From positions 1 through 47,712 of the forward strand of contig JAGAIM010000082.1 in NCBI GenBank assembly GCA_017626555.1: a stretch of 47,712 nt of DNA. The letters run 5' to 3'. Under the pieces are notes generated by a model. It was not told where the DNA came from and made no database searches. It saw only the letters and a list, made by a program, of their open reading frames with translations. Of the stretch, positions 7,537 to 17,845 are shown piece by piece. The number at the start of each line of letters is the position of its first letter. Positions within the stretch are counted from its first letter, which is position 1. Both the position numbers and the translations under genes were made by a program. This DNA is from Bacteroidales bacterium. GTDB taxonomy: Bacteria; Bacteroidota; Bacteroidia; Bacteroidales; UBA932.

Positions 7537-7845
7537 CTATGATTTGGCTCCTCCACCGAATCCGCCCATTGGGAATGTGGCCTTTGGCTCTCCACCAAGG
7601 GTGATCTGCCCATGCTGGCTTTCGTATTTGTTTATATTGTCCTGAAGTGCGAGATAAAGTCTTTTTGCGTGTTCAGGAGTCATTATGATGCGATTGCCGA
7701 CCTCTGGTTTCGGAAGTCCCGGGAGCATTGTTGCAAAATCAATGATGAACTCGCTGTGAGAATGAGTTATAATCGCGAGATTAGAATATGAACCCTTTGC
7801 GACATCCGGCTTCAGTTCAATCTTGAATTCCTTTTCGTTTGCCAT
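7537..7845 (-). CDS. DUF3467 family protein
   Basis: Small cytosolic protein of 102 residues, of a family common in Bacteroidota and of unknown function. The recognisable pattern is SNLAIITHSHSEFIIDFA, then MLPGLPKPEVGNRIIMTPEHAKRLYLALQDNI, ending in a Gly/Phe-rich tail (PMGGFGGG). The ATG at 7845 is taken as start because upstream in-frame sequence is low-quality and a promoter box lies at 7915-7922. First gene of an apparent two-gene unit with kdsC. Confidence 0.85.
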   Translation of the reverse strand: MANEKEFKIELKPDVAKGSYSNLAIITHSHSEFIIDFATMLPGLPKPEVGNRIIMTPEHAKRLYLALQDNINKYESQHGQITLGGEPKATFPMGGFGGGAKS

Positions 7846-7914
7846 AATTATGATATTAAATGTTAATGGACATATTGTCACGTGTGTGCATAATAATGTA
7901 CTACGTGAATAATG

Positions 7915-7922
7915 CAAAGATA
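7915..7922 (-). promoter_or_regulatory. -7 box for DUF3467-kdsC
   Basis: TATCTTTG on the minus strand, a full match to TAnnTTTG. It gives a leader of about 60 nt. The -33 position is not conserved. It is divergent from the valS box 13 bp away, so the two promoters share sequence. Confidence 0.5.
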
Positions 7923-7935
7923 CTGATTTTTTTGC

Positions 7936-7943
7936 TATATTTG
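7936..7943 (+). promoter_or_regulatory. -7 box for valS
   Basis: TATATTTG, a full match to TAnnTTTG. Transcription would start near 7950, leaving a leader of about 64 nt. No clear -33 element; divergent from the DUF3467 promoter. Confidence 0.5.
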
Positions 7944-8013
7944 CACGATTATGCGCTCATTCTTTGTGATGTGACGCTAAGGGTATGGATAATAAACAAT
8001 TAATGATATATTT

Positions 8014-10659
8014 ATGGAACTGCCAGCAAAATATGATCCTGCCTTGACGGAGGATAAATGGTATGCCTATTGGCTTGAAAACAAGTTTTTTCATTCGGAA
8101 CCCGACGAGAGGGAACCTTATACAATAGTGATTCCGCCACCTAATGTGACAGGAATCCTTCATATGGGACACGTTCTCAATAATACATTGAATGACGTTC
8201 TCGTACGCAAGGCAAGGATGGACGGAAAGAATGCCTGCTGGGTGCCGGGAACAGACCACGCATCCATTGCAACTGAGAATAAGGTGGTGCAGAAACTTGC
8301 TGCCGAGGGTATCAGAAAGGATGATCTTACACGTGAGCAGTTCCTTGAGCACGCTTGGGAGTGGAAGGAAAAGCACGGTGGAATCATTCTCAGTCAACTT
8401 CGTAAACTCGGTGCTTCCTGCGATTGGGACAGGACAAAGTTTACAATGGATCCGGATCTGAGCGATGCAGTCATCAACACTTTCGTTTATTTCTATAACA
8501 AGGGGTATATATATAGGGGAGTCAGGATGGTGAACTGGGATCCTGTAGGACTGACAGCCGTAAGTGATGAGGAGGTGATACACAAGGACACTGTAAGTAA
8601 GTTCTATCATCTGAGGTATTTCATCTCCGATGGTAACGGAAATCCTACAGACAAGTATATCATAGTTGCTACAACGCGTCCGGAAACAATAATGGCAGAT
8701 GCTGCAGTCTGCATCAATCCAGAGGATGAACGTTATCATTGGCTCAAAGGTAAGAAGGTGCTTATCCCATTGATAAATAAGGAAATACCTATCATAGAGG
8801 ATGATTATGTATCGATGGATTTCGGAACCGGATGTCTCAAAGTCACTCCTGCTCACGATGTGAATGACTATGAGATCGGAATGCGCCACAACCTTCCGGT
8901 GCTGGATATCATCGACGACCACGGCCGTCTCAACGAGAAGGCTCAGATTCTCATAGGTGAGGATCGCTTCGATGCACGCAAGAAAATCGTGGATATGCTT
9001 CAGGAAGCCGGTAATCTTGAAAAGATGGAGGACTATACTTCTCCTATAGGATATTCAGAACGTACCAATGCCGTTATCGAGCCAAGGCTTTCTATGCAGT
9101 GGTTCCTTAAAATGGAGGCTCTTGCAAAGGATGCCCTCGAGTCGGTAGAGAGTGGTGCTGTGAAACTGATTCCTGACAAATATCGTAATACATATCGCCA
9201 CTGGATGGAGAATGTACGTGACTGGTGCATCTCTCGTCAACTTTGGTGGGGTCAAAGGATTCCTGCGTATTACCTCCCTGACGGACAGGTGGTTGTGGCG
9301 TCAACTTCAAGTGAGGCTTTAACTATGGCTCAGAAGATCGATGCGAGCCTGACCATAGAGGATCTCCGTCAGGACGAAGATGTTCTGGATACCTGGTTCT
9401 CATCGTGGCTCTGGCCGATTTCCGTGTTTGACACAAATAAGGCAGGTCATCCTGATGCCGAGCCTAACAAGGATCTGGCATATTATTATCCTACCAACGA
9501 CCTGGTGACCGGACCTGATATCCTTTTCTTCTGGGTAGCGCGTATGATAATGGCTGGAAATGAGTTTATGAATGATGTGCCTTTCAGAAATGTTTACCTG
9601 ACGGGTATAGTACGCGATAAACTCGGACGCAAGATGTCCAAGACTTTGGGAAATTCGCCGGATCCACTTGACTTGATCAGTAAGTATGGAGCGGATGCAG
9701 TGCGTCTTGGAATGCTTCTATGCAGTTCAGCAGGAAACGATATCCTTTACGATGAGTCACAGATCGAACAGGGACGTAACTTCAATAATAAGGTATGGAA
9801 TGCATTCCGTCTTGTTACAGGATGGACTGTGGATGCTTCTGCAACACAGCCGGATGCTTCTGCAGTTGCAGTGAAGTGGTTCGAGAACAAACTCAGTCAG
9901 GTGATCGAGAATGTGGAGGATCATTTCAGCAAATTCCGTATATCGGATGCTCTGATGGCTATATATAAACTCTTCTGGGATGACTTCTGCGCTTGGTATC
10001 TCGAGGCTGTCAAGCCTGCATACGGTGCCGGAATCGATAAGGCTACATACGATGCTACTATCGGATTCTTTGACGCTCTTCTCAAGATGATTCACCCTAT
10101 TATGCCTTTCATAACTGAGGAACTGTGGCAGAATATGGCTGAGAGGAAGCCGGGTGAGACAATTATGAACCAGAGATATCCTAAGTCTAATGGAGCAGAC
10201 GCAGGATTCATAAATGCATTCGATATGGCCTGCGAAGCGGTTGCCGGCGTAAGGAACATACGTCAGAGCAAGAATCTTTCACCAAGAGAGGCTCTTGAAC
10301 TTAAGATAAAGGGCGATTTCCCTGCGGAGGTTCTTCCTGTGATTGTAAAACTTGCAAATGTGCATATTTCCGTTGCAGAAGGTGATATGTCGGCCGCTCA
10401 GAGATTTATGGTAAGGACTGTGGAGATGTTCGTGCCTCTTACCGGACTTATCAATGTCGAAGAGGAAATTGCTAAACTCCAGGCAGAACTGGCGTACCAG
10501 CAGAAATTCCTTGACAGTGTCCGCAAAAAACTCTCGAATGAGCGTTTCGTGGCCAACGCACCGGAGGCTGTGGTTGCTGTCGAGCGTAAAAAGGAGGCAG
10601 ATTCGCTTTCAAAGATAGAAAGTATTACAGCATCTCTCAATGCTCTGAGAAACAACTGA
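8014..10659 (+). CDS. valS: Valyl-tRNA synthetase
   Basis: Charges tRNA-Val with valine, with an editing (CP1) domain that clears mischarged threonine. The 881-residue protein has the class I HIGH motif as HMGH (50-53, after PPPNVTGIL) and the KMSKS motif as KMSKT (540-544). Editing-domain segments include [13 protein letters not shown] and [12 protein letters not shown], followed by [14 protein letters not shown]. The C-terminus carries the usual coiled-coil arm with the Leu/Glu/Lys pattern beginning [20 protein letters not shown]. First gene of a long plus-strand run. Confidence 0.98.
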   Translation: MELPAKYDPALTEDKWYAYWLENKFFHSEPDEREPYTIVIPPPNVTGILHMGHVLNNTLNDVLVRKARMDGKNACWVPGTDHASIATENKVVQKLAAEGIRKDDLTREQFLEHAWEWKEKHGGIILSQLRKLGASCDWDRTKFTMDPDLSDAVINTFVYFYNKGYIYRGVRMVNWDPVGLTAVSDEEVIHKDTVSKFYHLRYFISDGNGNPTDKYIIVATTRPETIMADAAVCINPEDERYHWLKGKKVLIPLINKEIPIIEDDYVSMDFGTGCLKVTPAHDVNDYEIGMRHNLPVLDIIDDHGRLNEKAQILIGEDRFDARKKIVDMLQEAGNLEKMEDYTSPIGYSERTNAVIEPRLSMQWFLKMEALAKDALESVESGAVKLIPDKYRNTYRHWMENVRDWCISRQLWWGQRIPAYYLPDGQVVVASTSSEALTMAQKIDASLTIEDLRQDEDVLDTWFSSWLWPISVFDTNKAGHPDAEPNKDLAYYYPTNDLVTGPDILFFWVARMIMAGNEFMNDVPFRNVYLTGIVRDKLGRKMSKTLGNSPDPLDLISKYGADAVRLGMLLCSSAGNDILYDESQIEQGRNFNNKVWNAFRLVTGWTVDASATQPDASAVAVKWFENKLSQVIENVEDHFSKFRISDALMAIYKLFWDDFCAWYLEAVKPAYGAGIDKATYDATIGFFDALLKMIHPIMPFITEELWQNMAERKPGETIMNQRYPKSNGADAGFINAFDMACEAVAGVRNIRQSKNLSPREALELKIKGDFPAEVLPVIVKLANVHISVAEGDMSAAQRFMVRTVEMFVPLTGLINVEEEIAKLQAELAYQQKFLDSVRKKLSNERFVANAPEAVVAVERKKEADSLSKIESITASLNALRNN

Positions 10660-10695
10660 TAAAACAATATAGTTATTAGTGATAACAAATTTGTT

Positions 10696-11106
10696 ATGAT
10701 GCATTCTGAGTTATTTCTGGATGTCAGATACTATGAAACTGACCAGATGGGTATTGTTCATCACTCGAATTATATAAGGTATTTCGAGTGCGGACGTACC
10801 GATATGCTCAGAAAACTGGGCCTTCCTATCGAGAAGATAGAACAGACAGGGGTGATGCTTCCGGTTGTCTCTGTAGAATGCCGATATAAGGTGCCGGCCA
10901 GATTGGGTGATACGCTCAAGGTTGTATGCATTATAGATGAAGTGCCGAGAGCCAGGCTTGTCATAAGAAATGAAATATACAATCAGAATGATATGCTTGT
11001 ATGCGAAGGTGATGTTGTGCTCGGCTTCATAGATGCATCCACAAGACGCCCGGTGCGGTGTCCTGCGGCTTTGGTGGATTTTTTTGAAAAACATTTAAAC
11101 GATTGA
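10696..11106 (+). CDS. YbgC/FadM-type acyl-CoA thioesterase
   Basis: Hotdog-fold thioesterase of the 4-hydroxybenzoyl-CoA type, 136 residues, hydrolysing acyl-CoA or acyl-ACP thioesters in the cytoplasm. The signature is [20 protein letters not shown], with the probable catalytic Asp16, followed by a typical [16 protein letters not shown] strand. Two adjacent ATG codons could serve as start. It sits 36 bp after valS and 4 bp before tatA. The YbgC relative is usually tied to Tol-Pal; here the neighbour is Tat. The exact substrate is unknown. Confidence 0.85.
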   Translation: MMHSELFLDVRYYETDQMGIVHHSNYIRYFECGRTDMLRKLGLPIEKIEQTGVMLPVVSVECRYKVPARLGDTLKVVCIIDEVPRARLVIRNEIYNQNDMLVCEGDVVLGFIDASTRRPVRCPAALVDFFEKHLND

Positions 11107-11110
11107 CGAT

Positions 11111-11335
11111 ATGGACGTTTTTGCAATCCTTCCATTGGCTATCTACGGATGGGAATGGATTATTATTGCTCTTGTAATTCTTCTTTTATTCGGTGGCAAA
11201 AAGATACCTGAACTTATGCGCGGACTGGGAAAGGGCGTGAAGAGTTTCAAGCAGGGAATGAAGGAAGTGGAAGAGGACGTGAAGGAGATAAAGAAGGATA
11301 TTGAGTCTGATTCCGAAACGCAGTCTCAGAAATAG
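11111..11335 (+). CDS. tatA: Sec-independent translocase subunit TatA
   Basis: Pore-forming component of the twin-arginine translocase in the inner membrane. The 74 residues show the TatA plan: a short N-terminal membrane helix (about 12-28, [14 protein letters not shown]), the [21 protein letters not shown] hinge and amphipathic helix, and an acidic/basic tail. Its stop codon shares one base with the GTG start of tatC, so the two are translationally coupled. No tatB is adjacent, consistent with a two-component TatAC system. Confidence 0.95.
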   Translation: MDVFAILPLAIYGWEWIIIALVILLLFGGKKIPELMRGLGKGVKSFKQGMKEVEEDVKEIKKDIESDSETQSQK

Positions 11336-12102
11336 TGGCCGTTCAGACTCAGGAAATGACCTTCTGGGATCATCTGGAGGATTTGAGGAAGACATTGTTC
11401 CGCGCTGCAGGTGCTTTGATTGCAGTGACTGTGGTACTTTTCTTCTTCAAGGATTTCCTGTTTGGTGATGTGGTTCTTGCACCATCGCATAGCGACTTTT
11501 TCCTTTATAGGTTGCTTGGGGCTGATTTTTCTTTGGATCTGGTTAATCTGGAGGTGGCAGCACAGTTTATGATTCATATAAAGGTGACCTTGATCTGTGC
11601 GTTGGTTCTGACAATGCCATATATCATATATGAGTTCTGGCGGTTTGTGTCCCCGGCATTGTATGAAAATGAAAGGAAGGCGGTAAGCGGGGCCTTTACC
11701 TTTGCTTCCATCCTTTTTTATGTCGGTGTTGCCGTGGGATACTGCGTCATATTCCCTTTGATGCTGAATTTCTTCGTGAATTATCAGGTCAGTGCAGATG
11801 TTCCTAATACGTTCTCTCTGACTTCATATATATCGCTCTTTACCTCCACAGTCCTGACTTTCGGGCTTGTCTTTGAGTTTCCTACCGTGATATCCGTATT
11901 TTCAGCCTTAGGCCTTGTGACGAAGGAACTTCTTAAGGAATATCGGAGACACGCTGTTTGTGCTGTGGTTATTCTCGCAGCATTGATCACTCCGTCAGGT
12001 GATCCGTTTTCTTTGATGGTGGTCTCGATTCCTTTATATATGCTATACGAATTCAGTATATTGATATGCCGGAAGGGGGAGCCCGAGCGGATAATTGATT
12101 AA
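11335..12102 (+). CDS. tatC: Sec-independent translocase subunit TatC
   Basis: Receptor of the twin-arginine translocase, an integral membrane protein with about six helices. The 255-residue protein begins from GTG at 11335, inside the tatA stop codon. It shows MTFWDHLEDLRKTLFRA (signal-peptide binding N-terminus), PYIIYEFWRFVSPALYENER, and the conserved cytoplasmic FEFPTVISVFSALGLVTKE and AALITPSGDPFSLM segments. A Tat-type substrate in this window is the flavoprotein at 41754-42524. Confidence 0.96.
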   Translation: MAVQTQEMTFWDHLEDLRKTLFRAAGALIAVTVVLFFFKDFLFGDVVLAPSHSDFFLYRLLGADFSLDLVNLEVAAQFMIHIKVTLICALVLTMPYIIYEFWRFVSPALYENERKAVSGAFTFASILFYVGVAVGYCVIFPLMLNFFVNYQVSADVPNTFSLTSYISLFTSTVLTFGLVFEFPTVISVFSALGLVTKELLKEYRRHAVCAVVILAALITPSGDPFSLMVVSIPLYMLYEFSILICRKGEPERIID

Positions 12103-12105
12103 TTT

Positions 12106-14040
12106 ATGATTTCAATAAACAGTCTTACAGTTGCATACGGAGGCTTTGTCCTTCTGAATGACATAAATTTTCATATTAGCGAAAACGATAAGATAGGTCT
12201 TGTCGGTAAGAATGGTGCCGGAAAGTCAACCATTCTTAAACTTATATGCGGGCTTCAGAATCCAACCAATGGCAAAGTTGCAGTTCCGAATGATGTCAAG
12301 ATAGGATATCTTCCTCAGATAATGGAGCATCACCGAGGACGTACTGTCATAGATGAGGCGATGACGGCCTTTGCCGATATGTTTGCTCTTGAAGATGAAT
12401 TGGAGCATATAGCACAGCAACTCTCAGAGAGGGACGATTATGAGTCCGGAGAATATCAGGAACTGATTGTCCGAATGAATGAGGTGAACGATAGGCTGGC
12501 ATATACCAGGTCAGACAATCCTCGTGTGCAGGCTGAGAGGACGCTCCTGGGACTGGGCTTCAAGTACGACGAACTGACACGTAATACAGAGACATTCAGC
12601 CAAGGCTGGAATATGCGTATAGAATTGGCTAAGATTCTTCTGGCCAAGCCTGATGTTCTTCTTCTTGACGAGCCTACCAATCACCTTGACATTGAGTCAA
12701 TTGAGTGGCTTGAAGGATATCTGAAGGAGTATCGTGGTTCTCTGCTCCTTATTTCCCACGATAGAAAATTTCTGGACAATGTGACCAACAGGACAGTTGA
12801 AATTATGCTGGGAAGGATTCACGACTATAAGGTGCCTTATAGTAAGTATCTGGAACTCAGGCGGGAAAGATTGGAGCAGCAAAGGGCTGCATTTGAGAAT
12901 CAGCAGAGGATGATCGAAAAGACTGAAGAGTTTATTGAGAAATTCAGATATAAGCCGACCAAGTCCAATCAGGTGCAGTCGAGGGTCAAGCAACTCGAAA
13001 AACTTGAGAGGATTGAGGTGGATATTGAAGACAAGTCTGCGCTTGCGGTGAAATTTCCGCCTGCTCCTCGTTCGGGCGATATTGCATACAAGGCTGTGGA
13101 TCTGAAAGTCGGGTATGGAAGCAAGGTGGTTTTTGAAGATGCACAGATTGAGGTTCGTCGTGGTGAAAAGGTAGCCCTTGTAGGAAGAAACGGTGAAGGT
13201 AAGACCACTCTTATGAGGGTCATAATGAACGAACTTGATCCTATGTCTGGAGATTCGAAGACCGGATATAATGTCAACATAGGATATTATGCTCAGAATC
13301 AGGAGGATATACTCGATAAGAATGATACCGTATTCGGCACTCTCGACCGTATTGCAGTAGGTGATATCCGTCTTAAACTTCGTGATATTCTGGGCGCCTT
13401 CCTTTTTAAGGGCGAAGATATAGACAAGAAGGTGGCGGTCTTGAGCGGTGGCGAAAGAGCGCGTCTGGCTATGGCAAAACTCATTCTGAAGCCGTATAAC
13501 CTTCTTGCTCTCGACGAGCCTACCAATCATATGGATATCCGCTCAAAGGATATTCTCAAGCAGGCGTTGAAGGCATACGACGGTACTCTTCTGATTGTTT
13601 CTCACGACAGAGATTTCCTTGATGGACTCGTTGATAAACTATATGAATTCAGAGATGGACGCGTGAAAGAACATCTTGGAGGAGTCCAGGATTTCCTTGA
13701 AAGGAGAAAGTTGGAGAATCTGTCTGAACTTGAAAGACATTATAAGCAGCAGCCTGAAGAAAAGCCTGCAGAGATCGTACAGAAGAAAGAGGAGGCTAAG
13801 CAGGAGTATCAGGCAAAGAAGTTTATATCTAAAGAGGAGCGTAAGATAAGAAATCGTATTTCATTCTTGGAGAAGGGGATAGAAGCGATAGAAAGTAAAA
13901 TGGCTGAGATAGAGGCTGTGCTTGCTGATCCTGGGGAAGGAGATGATATTATGGAGTTGACCAGAGCATATCTTGAAAATAAGAGGGAACTTGATTTCAA
14001 GATGGAGGAATGGGAAAAGTTGAACGAATCATTGGAATAA
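12106..14040 (+). CDS. ABC-F family ATPase (Uup/YdiF-like)
   Basis: Soluble tandem ABC ATPase of the ABC-F group, which act on ribosomes rather than in transport; no membrane segment. The 644 residues hold two nucleotide-binding domains: Walker A at GKNGAGKST (34-42) and GRNGEGKTT, and Walker B at LLLDEPTNHLDI and LALDEPTNHMDI. The second signature is LSGGERARL. The first is the altered FSQGWNMRIELA common in this subgroup. Between the domains lies the charged P-site tRNA interaction motif region (LEQQRAAFENQQRMIEKTEEF). A long C-terminal coiled coil (from about residue 550) is Uup-like. 3 bp after tatC and 3 bp before rlmB. Confidence 0.94.
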   Translation: MISINSLTVAYGGFVLLNDINFHISENDKIGLVGKNGAGKSTILKLICGLQNPTNGKVAVPNDVKIGYLPQIMEHHRGRTVIDEAMTAFADMFALEDELEHIAQQLSERDDYESGEYQELIVRMNEVNDRLAYTRSDNPRVQAERTLLGLGFKYDELTRNTETFSQGWNMRIELAKILLAKPDVLLLDEPTNHLDIESIEWLEGYLKEYRGSLLLISHDRKFLDNVTNRTVEIMLGRIHDYKVPYSKYLELRRERLEQQRAAFENQQRMIEKTEEFIEKFRYKPTKSNQVQSRVKQLEKLERIEVDIEDKSALAVKFPPAPRSGDIAYKAVDLKVGYGSKVVFEDAQIEVRRGEKVALVGRNGEGKTTLMRVIMNELDPMSGDSKTGYNVNIGYYAQNQEDILDKNDTVFGTLDRIAVGDIRLKLRDILGAFLFKGEDIDKKVAVLSGGERARLAMAKLILKPYNLLALDEPTNHMDIRSKDILKQALKAYDGTLLIVSHDRDFLDGLVDKLYEFRDGRVKEHLGGVQDFLERRKLENLSELERHYKQQPEEKPAEIVQKKEEAKQEYQAKKFISKEERKIRNRISFLEKGIEAIESKMAEIEAVLADPGEGDDIMELTRAYLENKRELDFKMEEWEKLNESLE

Positions 14041-14043
14041 GAT

Positions 14044-14793
14044 ATGGAAGAAAAGAAAATGCAGTATCTGTTCGGAATGCATCCTGTACTGGAGGCAGTG
14101 AAGGCAGGAAAGAAATTTGATAAAGTGCTTTTAAAGCAGGGATTGGAAGGTGCTCAGTTCCGTGAACTTCTCGAATTGTTGAAGAATAACGAGATACCTT
14201 TCCAGTTCGTACCAGGTGAAAGGCTCAACAGAGCAGTGCGTGGAGCCCACCAGGGAGTTCTTGCTTATATTTCCCAGATTGATTATGTCGATATAGAGCA
14301 ACTGGTAAATACGGCATTGGCAAGGACCGATAATCCTCTCATTGTCATTCTTGACGGAGTAAGTGATGTCAGGAATCTGGGAGCCATAGCCAGAAGTCTC
14401 GAGTGTGCCGGCGGTAACGGTATAATTGTACCAGCCAAAGGTGGAGCAGCCATCAACGCTGATGCTGTCAAGGCTTCTGCCGGTGCTTTGATGAGAATCG
14501 ATACTTGCAAGGTTTCGAATCTGCGTGTAGCCGCATACTATCTGAAACAAAGCGGTTTCAGGCTTGTTGCAGCCACGGAAAAGACCGACAGGCTTATATA
14601 TGATGTCGATATGACAGGCCCTGTGGCAATCATTATGGGATCGGAGGGTAAAGGAATATCACAGACTATGCTTGACCTGGCAGATGATAGGGCTGCAATC
14701 CCTATGGCAGGTGAAATAACATCGCTTAATGTGTCTGTTGCCTCTGCAGTTCTTATGTTTGAGGCTGTAAGACAGAGAATCAATAAATTATGA
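14044..14793 (+). CDS. rlmB: 23S rRNA (guanosine-2'-O-)-methyltransferase RlmB-like
   Basis: SpoU/TrmH (SPOUT) 2'-O-methyltransferase, 249 residues, using SAM to methylate an rRNA or tRNA ribose; RlmB modifies G2251 of 23S rRNA. The N-terminal substrate-binding domain (YLFGMHPVLEAVKAGK) is followed by the three SpoU motifs: VRNLGAIARSLECAGG, IIMGSEGKGIS, and SLNVSVASAVLMFEA. The exact target base is inferred from the family. Its end overlaps the next start by 4 nt. Confidence 0.92.
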   Translation: MEEKKMQYLFGMHPVLEAVKAGKKFDKVLLKQGLEGAQFRELLELLKNNEIPFQFVPGERLNRAVRGAHQGVLAYISQIDYVDIEQLVNTALARTDNPLIVILDGVSDVRNLGAIARSLECAGGNGIIVPAKGGAAINADAVKASAGALMRIDTCKVSNLRVAAYYLKQSGFRLVAATEKTDRLIYDVDMTGPVAIIMGSEGKGISQTMLDLADDRAAIPMAGEITSLNVSVASAVLMFEAVRQRINKL

Positions 14794-15710
14794 AAAAAAT
14801 CGTTCTGACAGCAATTCTGTCTATTGTCGCATCATTTGCGTCAAATGCCCAGAAAACAGTCTTTACTGAAAGGGTAGTGGGCACTTTTACAGGGGTATGT
14901 GTATCTGATGATTTTGTCGTCAATTTGAAGACTTCTGATACTTGTGTGTTTAAAACCAATATTGATGAGAGGCTTGATTCATACGTTTCAGCATACGTGA
15001 ATGACGGAATACTCTACCTTGCTCTCGACAGGAAACAGTTGCCAGCCGATCTTAAAAAGGCATTACGTTCTTCGCAGGTGAAGAATCCTATAGTTGAAGC
15101 AGAGATTTCGATTCCAGAGTTCAAATCGTTGGAAATCAATGGCAACGCTTTGATAAAGGGAACTGGCAGTATTGAAACGGACTCCTTTGTACTAACTGTA
15201 GCAGAAAAGGCTGTGGTTGAAAACCTTAAGATTGTTTGCAGATGCGCTGATGTAAAGATTTCCAGAAATGCCGATGTCAATGTCGGGATTAATGCATCTT
15301 CACGACTTTCGCTTCAGACCTCAGGTACATCCAAGACATCACTTGAATTTGCGGGGGATTCCTTATTTATATCATCAAGCGGTTCTTCAAGCGTTGGAGC
15401 GGTAGTTGATGCATCAAGGATTGCGGTATCGAATTCCGGAATGTCAAATGTCAGGATTTTATCCGGCAAAGTGGGAGGACTGGATGTCATTGCTTCCGGC
15501 TCTTCCAAGTTGGATGCAGGCGAAGTAGTAGTTCCTTCAGCATATATGGTTCAATCTGGCAGTTCAAAGAGTCTTGTGAATGTATCCGATACCTTGAAGG
15601 TCAATCTGGTCGGAAGTTCTGTCCTTGAATTCAGGAATGATCCTTATATCAATTTGGAGAGGATCGTCAGTTCCACTCTGATCCGCAGCAGTGAAACTTC
15701 CTCGAAGTAA
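14790..15710 (+). CDS. Secreted DUF2807 (GIN domain) protein
   Basis: Exported protein of unknown function, 306 residues, with a signal peptide (MKKIVLTAILSIVASFASNA). The remainder has the repetitive beta-rich pattern of DUF2807/GIN domains: a head FTGVCVSDDFVVNLKTSD, then repeated short strands rich in Ser, Gly, Asn and Val (for example SRIAVSNSGMSNVRI), likely a beta-solenoid in the periplasm or on the surface. Starts inside the end of rlmB (ATGA overlap) and ends 1 bp before the dipeptidase gene, so it is in the same operon. The family is common in Bacteroidota; no substrate is known. Confidence 0.85.
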   Translation: MKKIVLTAILSIVASFASNAQKTVFTERVVGTFTGVCVSDDFVVNLKTSDTCVFKTNIDERLDSYVSAYVNDGILYLALDRKQLPADLKKALRSSQVKNPIVEAEISIPEFKSLEINGNALIKGTGSIETDSFVLTVAEKAVVENLKIVCRCADVKISRNADVNVGINASSRLSLQTSGTSKTSLEFAGDSLFISSSGSSSVGAVVDASRIAVSNSGMSNVRILSGKVGGLDVIASGSSKLDAGEVVVPSAYMVQSGSSKSLVNVSDTLKVNLVGSSVLEFRNDPYINLERIVSSTLIRSSETSSK

Positions 15711-15711
15711 T

Positions 15712-16785
15712 ATGTTTATACTTGATTCTCATTGTGATACACCGTCTCAGATAATGCGTCTGAGGGATATTTCACTTGACAATCCATACGCTCACGTTGA
15801 TATCCCCAAACTTAAGCGAGGAGGTGTTGACGGGGTGTTCTTTGCGCTATATGTGCCAGCAAGTCTGGATGCAGATCCGACTGCGGCCCGTAAATATGCT
15901 TATACGCTTCTCGACGGAGTACGTAGTTCACTCTCAGAAGATTCGGAGGCTGTAATTACAATGGATCCGCAACAGGCTTTAGCAAATAAAGCAAATGGGC
16001 TGATCTCAGTATTTCTTGGCCTTGAGAACGGTTCTCCTATAGTCAGTACAGATGATCTTCAGGGATTCCATAATGCAGGAATACGATATGTAACACTCTG
16101 TCATACAGGAAATAATCATATATGCGATTCTTGTGCTACCCAGGTGAAACGTTGGAATGGCTTGAGTCCGTTCGGAAAGGAATTGCTTTCTGAAATGAAT
16201 AGGATCGGTATGATTGCCGATGTTTCTCATATTTCGGATGAGGCTTTTTATGATGTTGTCGGATTGTCAGACAAACCTGTTGTCGCTACACACTCCTGCT
16301 GTCGTGCTCTTGCCGATCATCCTCGCAATCTGACTGACGATATGATCAGACGCATTGCAGAGAAAAACGGTGTTGTCCAGGTGAATTTCTATCCACTATT
16401 TCTGGATTCGGGTTTTCGGGCTGTTCTGAACGCTTCAGGAATCGAGGACAGGGGAGAGGCTGTAGAAAATGAATTCATAGCCGATCCATCAGATCCTGCC
16501 AAGCGTAAGGCCTGGCATTACGTTCTGGATGAATTATCTGCCTTGAAGCGTCCTTCATATAAAAGAATTGTCGATCATATCGATCATATCGTAAATCTGG
16601 TCGGGATTGATTTTGTGGGCTTCGGCTCCGACTTTGACGGAATATCTGTGACACCGCAAGGATTGGACGATATTTCAGGATACGGTCTTATCCTTGAAGA
16701 AATGCGGGCAAGAGGATATTCTGAGCAGGAAATCGGAAAAGCCGCTTCCGGCAACTTCTTCAGAGTGATGAAAGCCTGTCAGTGA
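15712..16785 (+). CDS. Membrane dipeptidase family (peptidase M19)
   Basis: Zinc dipeptidase of the renal dipeptidase family, 357 residues, amidohydrolase fold. Expected metal ligands are in place: His7 and Asp9 (DSHCDTP), Glu105 (LGLENG), His173 (DVSHIS) and His194 (THSCCRAL). FGSDFDGI lies near the end. No signal peptide is seen, so despite the family name it is likely cytosolic. The ATG at 15712 is used because the in-frame ATG at 15691 lies inside the preceding gene. Last gene of the plus-strand run, overlapping the convergent EamA gene by a few bases. Confidence 0.93.
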   Translation: MFILDSHCDTPSQIMRLRDISLDNPYAHVDIPKLKRGGVDGVFFALYVPASLDADPTAARKYAYTLLDGVRSSLSEDSEAVITMDPQQALANKANGLISVFLGLENGSPIVSTDDLQGFHNAGIRYVTLCHTGNNHICDSCATQVKRWNGLSPFGKELLSEMNRIGMIADVSHISDEAFYDVVGLSDKPVVATHSCCRALADHPRNLTDDMIRRIAEKNGVVQVNFYPLFLDSGFRAVLNASGIEDRGEAVENEFIADPSDPAKRKAWHYVLDELSALKRPSYKRIVDHIDHIVNLVGIDFVGFGSDFDGISVTPQGLDDISGYGLILEEMRARGYSEQEIGKAASGNFFRVMKACQ

Positions 16786-17711
16786 CCTTTGCTGTGCTGA
16801 TGGGCGACTATCAAGGTCACTGTGATCAGGATTATTGTGATGCCAGTTATGGTCGTTATACCGAGATGTTCATCAAGAAAGAGCACTCCAAGAATTACTG
16901 CAGTAAGAGGTTGAAGCGCTCCGAGTATTGATGTCAGTGTCGGCCCGATTCTTCTGACTGCTTTGACTCCGGTGAAATTTGATACCATTGTTGACCATAA
17001 TCCAAGTCCGGCGATATTGAGCCATTGTCTTCCATCAGTGACAATGGTAAGTTTTCCGTCGAATATGAATGCGCAGATAACGAAATATACTGCGCTAAGC
17101 ATCATTATCCAGGTTGTGAATTTTACAACTTCGATCTTGTCGGCTCTAATGATTTTCATCAATAGGTAGTAGGCAGCAAAGGAAAGTGCGGATATGATGG
17201 AGCAGGTCAGTCCTAATGCCGTATTTCCATCAGCAACTTTCAATCCGTCCCCTGAGGCAAGCAGATATACACCGAAAATTGATGCAAGGATGGAAATGAA
17301 ATTGATCGGGGATTTCTGTTCACCGAAGAAGAGCATCATACATAATGCTACAACTACGGGATACATAAAGTTTATGGTGGAAGCGATTCCACTGGCTATG
17401 TTGGCGTAGCCGATCAGCAGGGTTACTGAGGTAATGGATCTCAGTATGCTGAGCAGGACGACTTTCCAGAGTTCATCAAAGGATGATAGTTTAAGACTCT
17501 TTTTCTTGCAGAAAGCATATATCATCAGGACTATGGCAGCGGTTGCCCACCTATATGAAAGGACGTCGAAATTACTTAGTCCAGCGGCTATGAGACTTAG
17601 ACTGAAAATAGGGGAAAAACCAAAAGAAGCAGATGAGATTATTGCATAGAAAATCCCATTTATCCTGATTCGTTTCTTTTTCCTCTCATATTTTTTCAGT
17701 GCGACGCTCAT
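16779..17711 (-). CDS. EamA/DMT-family transporter
   Basis: Inner-membrane carrier of the drug/metabolite transporter superfamily with ten predicted helices in two EamA repeats, 310 residues. The first repeat starts at NGIFYAIISSASFGFSPIF after a very basic N-terminus (KKYERKKKRIR). The second starts around NTALGLTCSIISALSFAAYY. The conserved ATVNFMYPV-like segment appears as STINFMYPVVVALCMMLFFGE, and near the end GALQPLTAVILGVLFLDEHL. The substrate cannot be told. Convergent with the dipeptidase gene, with overlapping stop regions. Confidence 0.9.
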   Translation of the reverse strand: MSVALKKYERKKKRIRINGIFYAIISSASFGFSPIFSLSLIAAGLSNFDVLSYRWATAAIVLMIYAFCKKKSLKLSSFDELWKVVLLSILRSITSVTLLIGYANIASGIASTINFMYPVVVALCMMLFFGEQKSPINFISILASIFGVYLLASGDGLKVADGNTALGLTCSIISALSFAAYYLLMKIIRADKIEVVKFTTWIMMLSAVYFVICAFIFDGKLTIVTDGRQWLNIAGLGLWSTMVSNFTGVKAVRRIGPTLTSILGALQPLTAVILGVLFLDEHLGITTITGITIILITVTLIVAHQHSKGH

Positions 17712-17845
17712 TAATTCGATAATTATCTTAAGTTATTGATTATCAGTTGCGTAGGGAGTATTATAACTATGTCTTATTGTTTACATATATTACGAAACAA
17801 AAATGTTATAGTCGATAACAATTATGTTTTATAGGTTGGATATCA

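Noticed and set aside
7957-8922. 321-codon open frame on the minus strand
   Set aside because: It lies wholly antisense to valS, whose motifs are unmistakable, and its translation is Ile/His/Cys-rich without domain patterns.
12697-13530. 277-codon open frame on the minus strand
   Set aside because: Antisense shadow of the ABC-F ATPase gene; no coding signal of its own.
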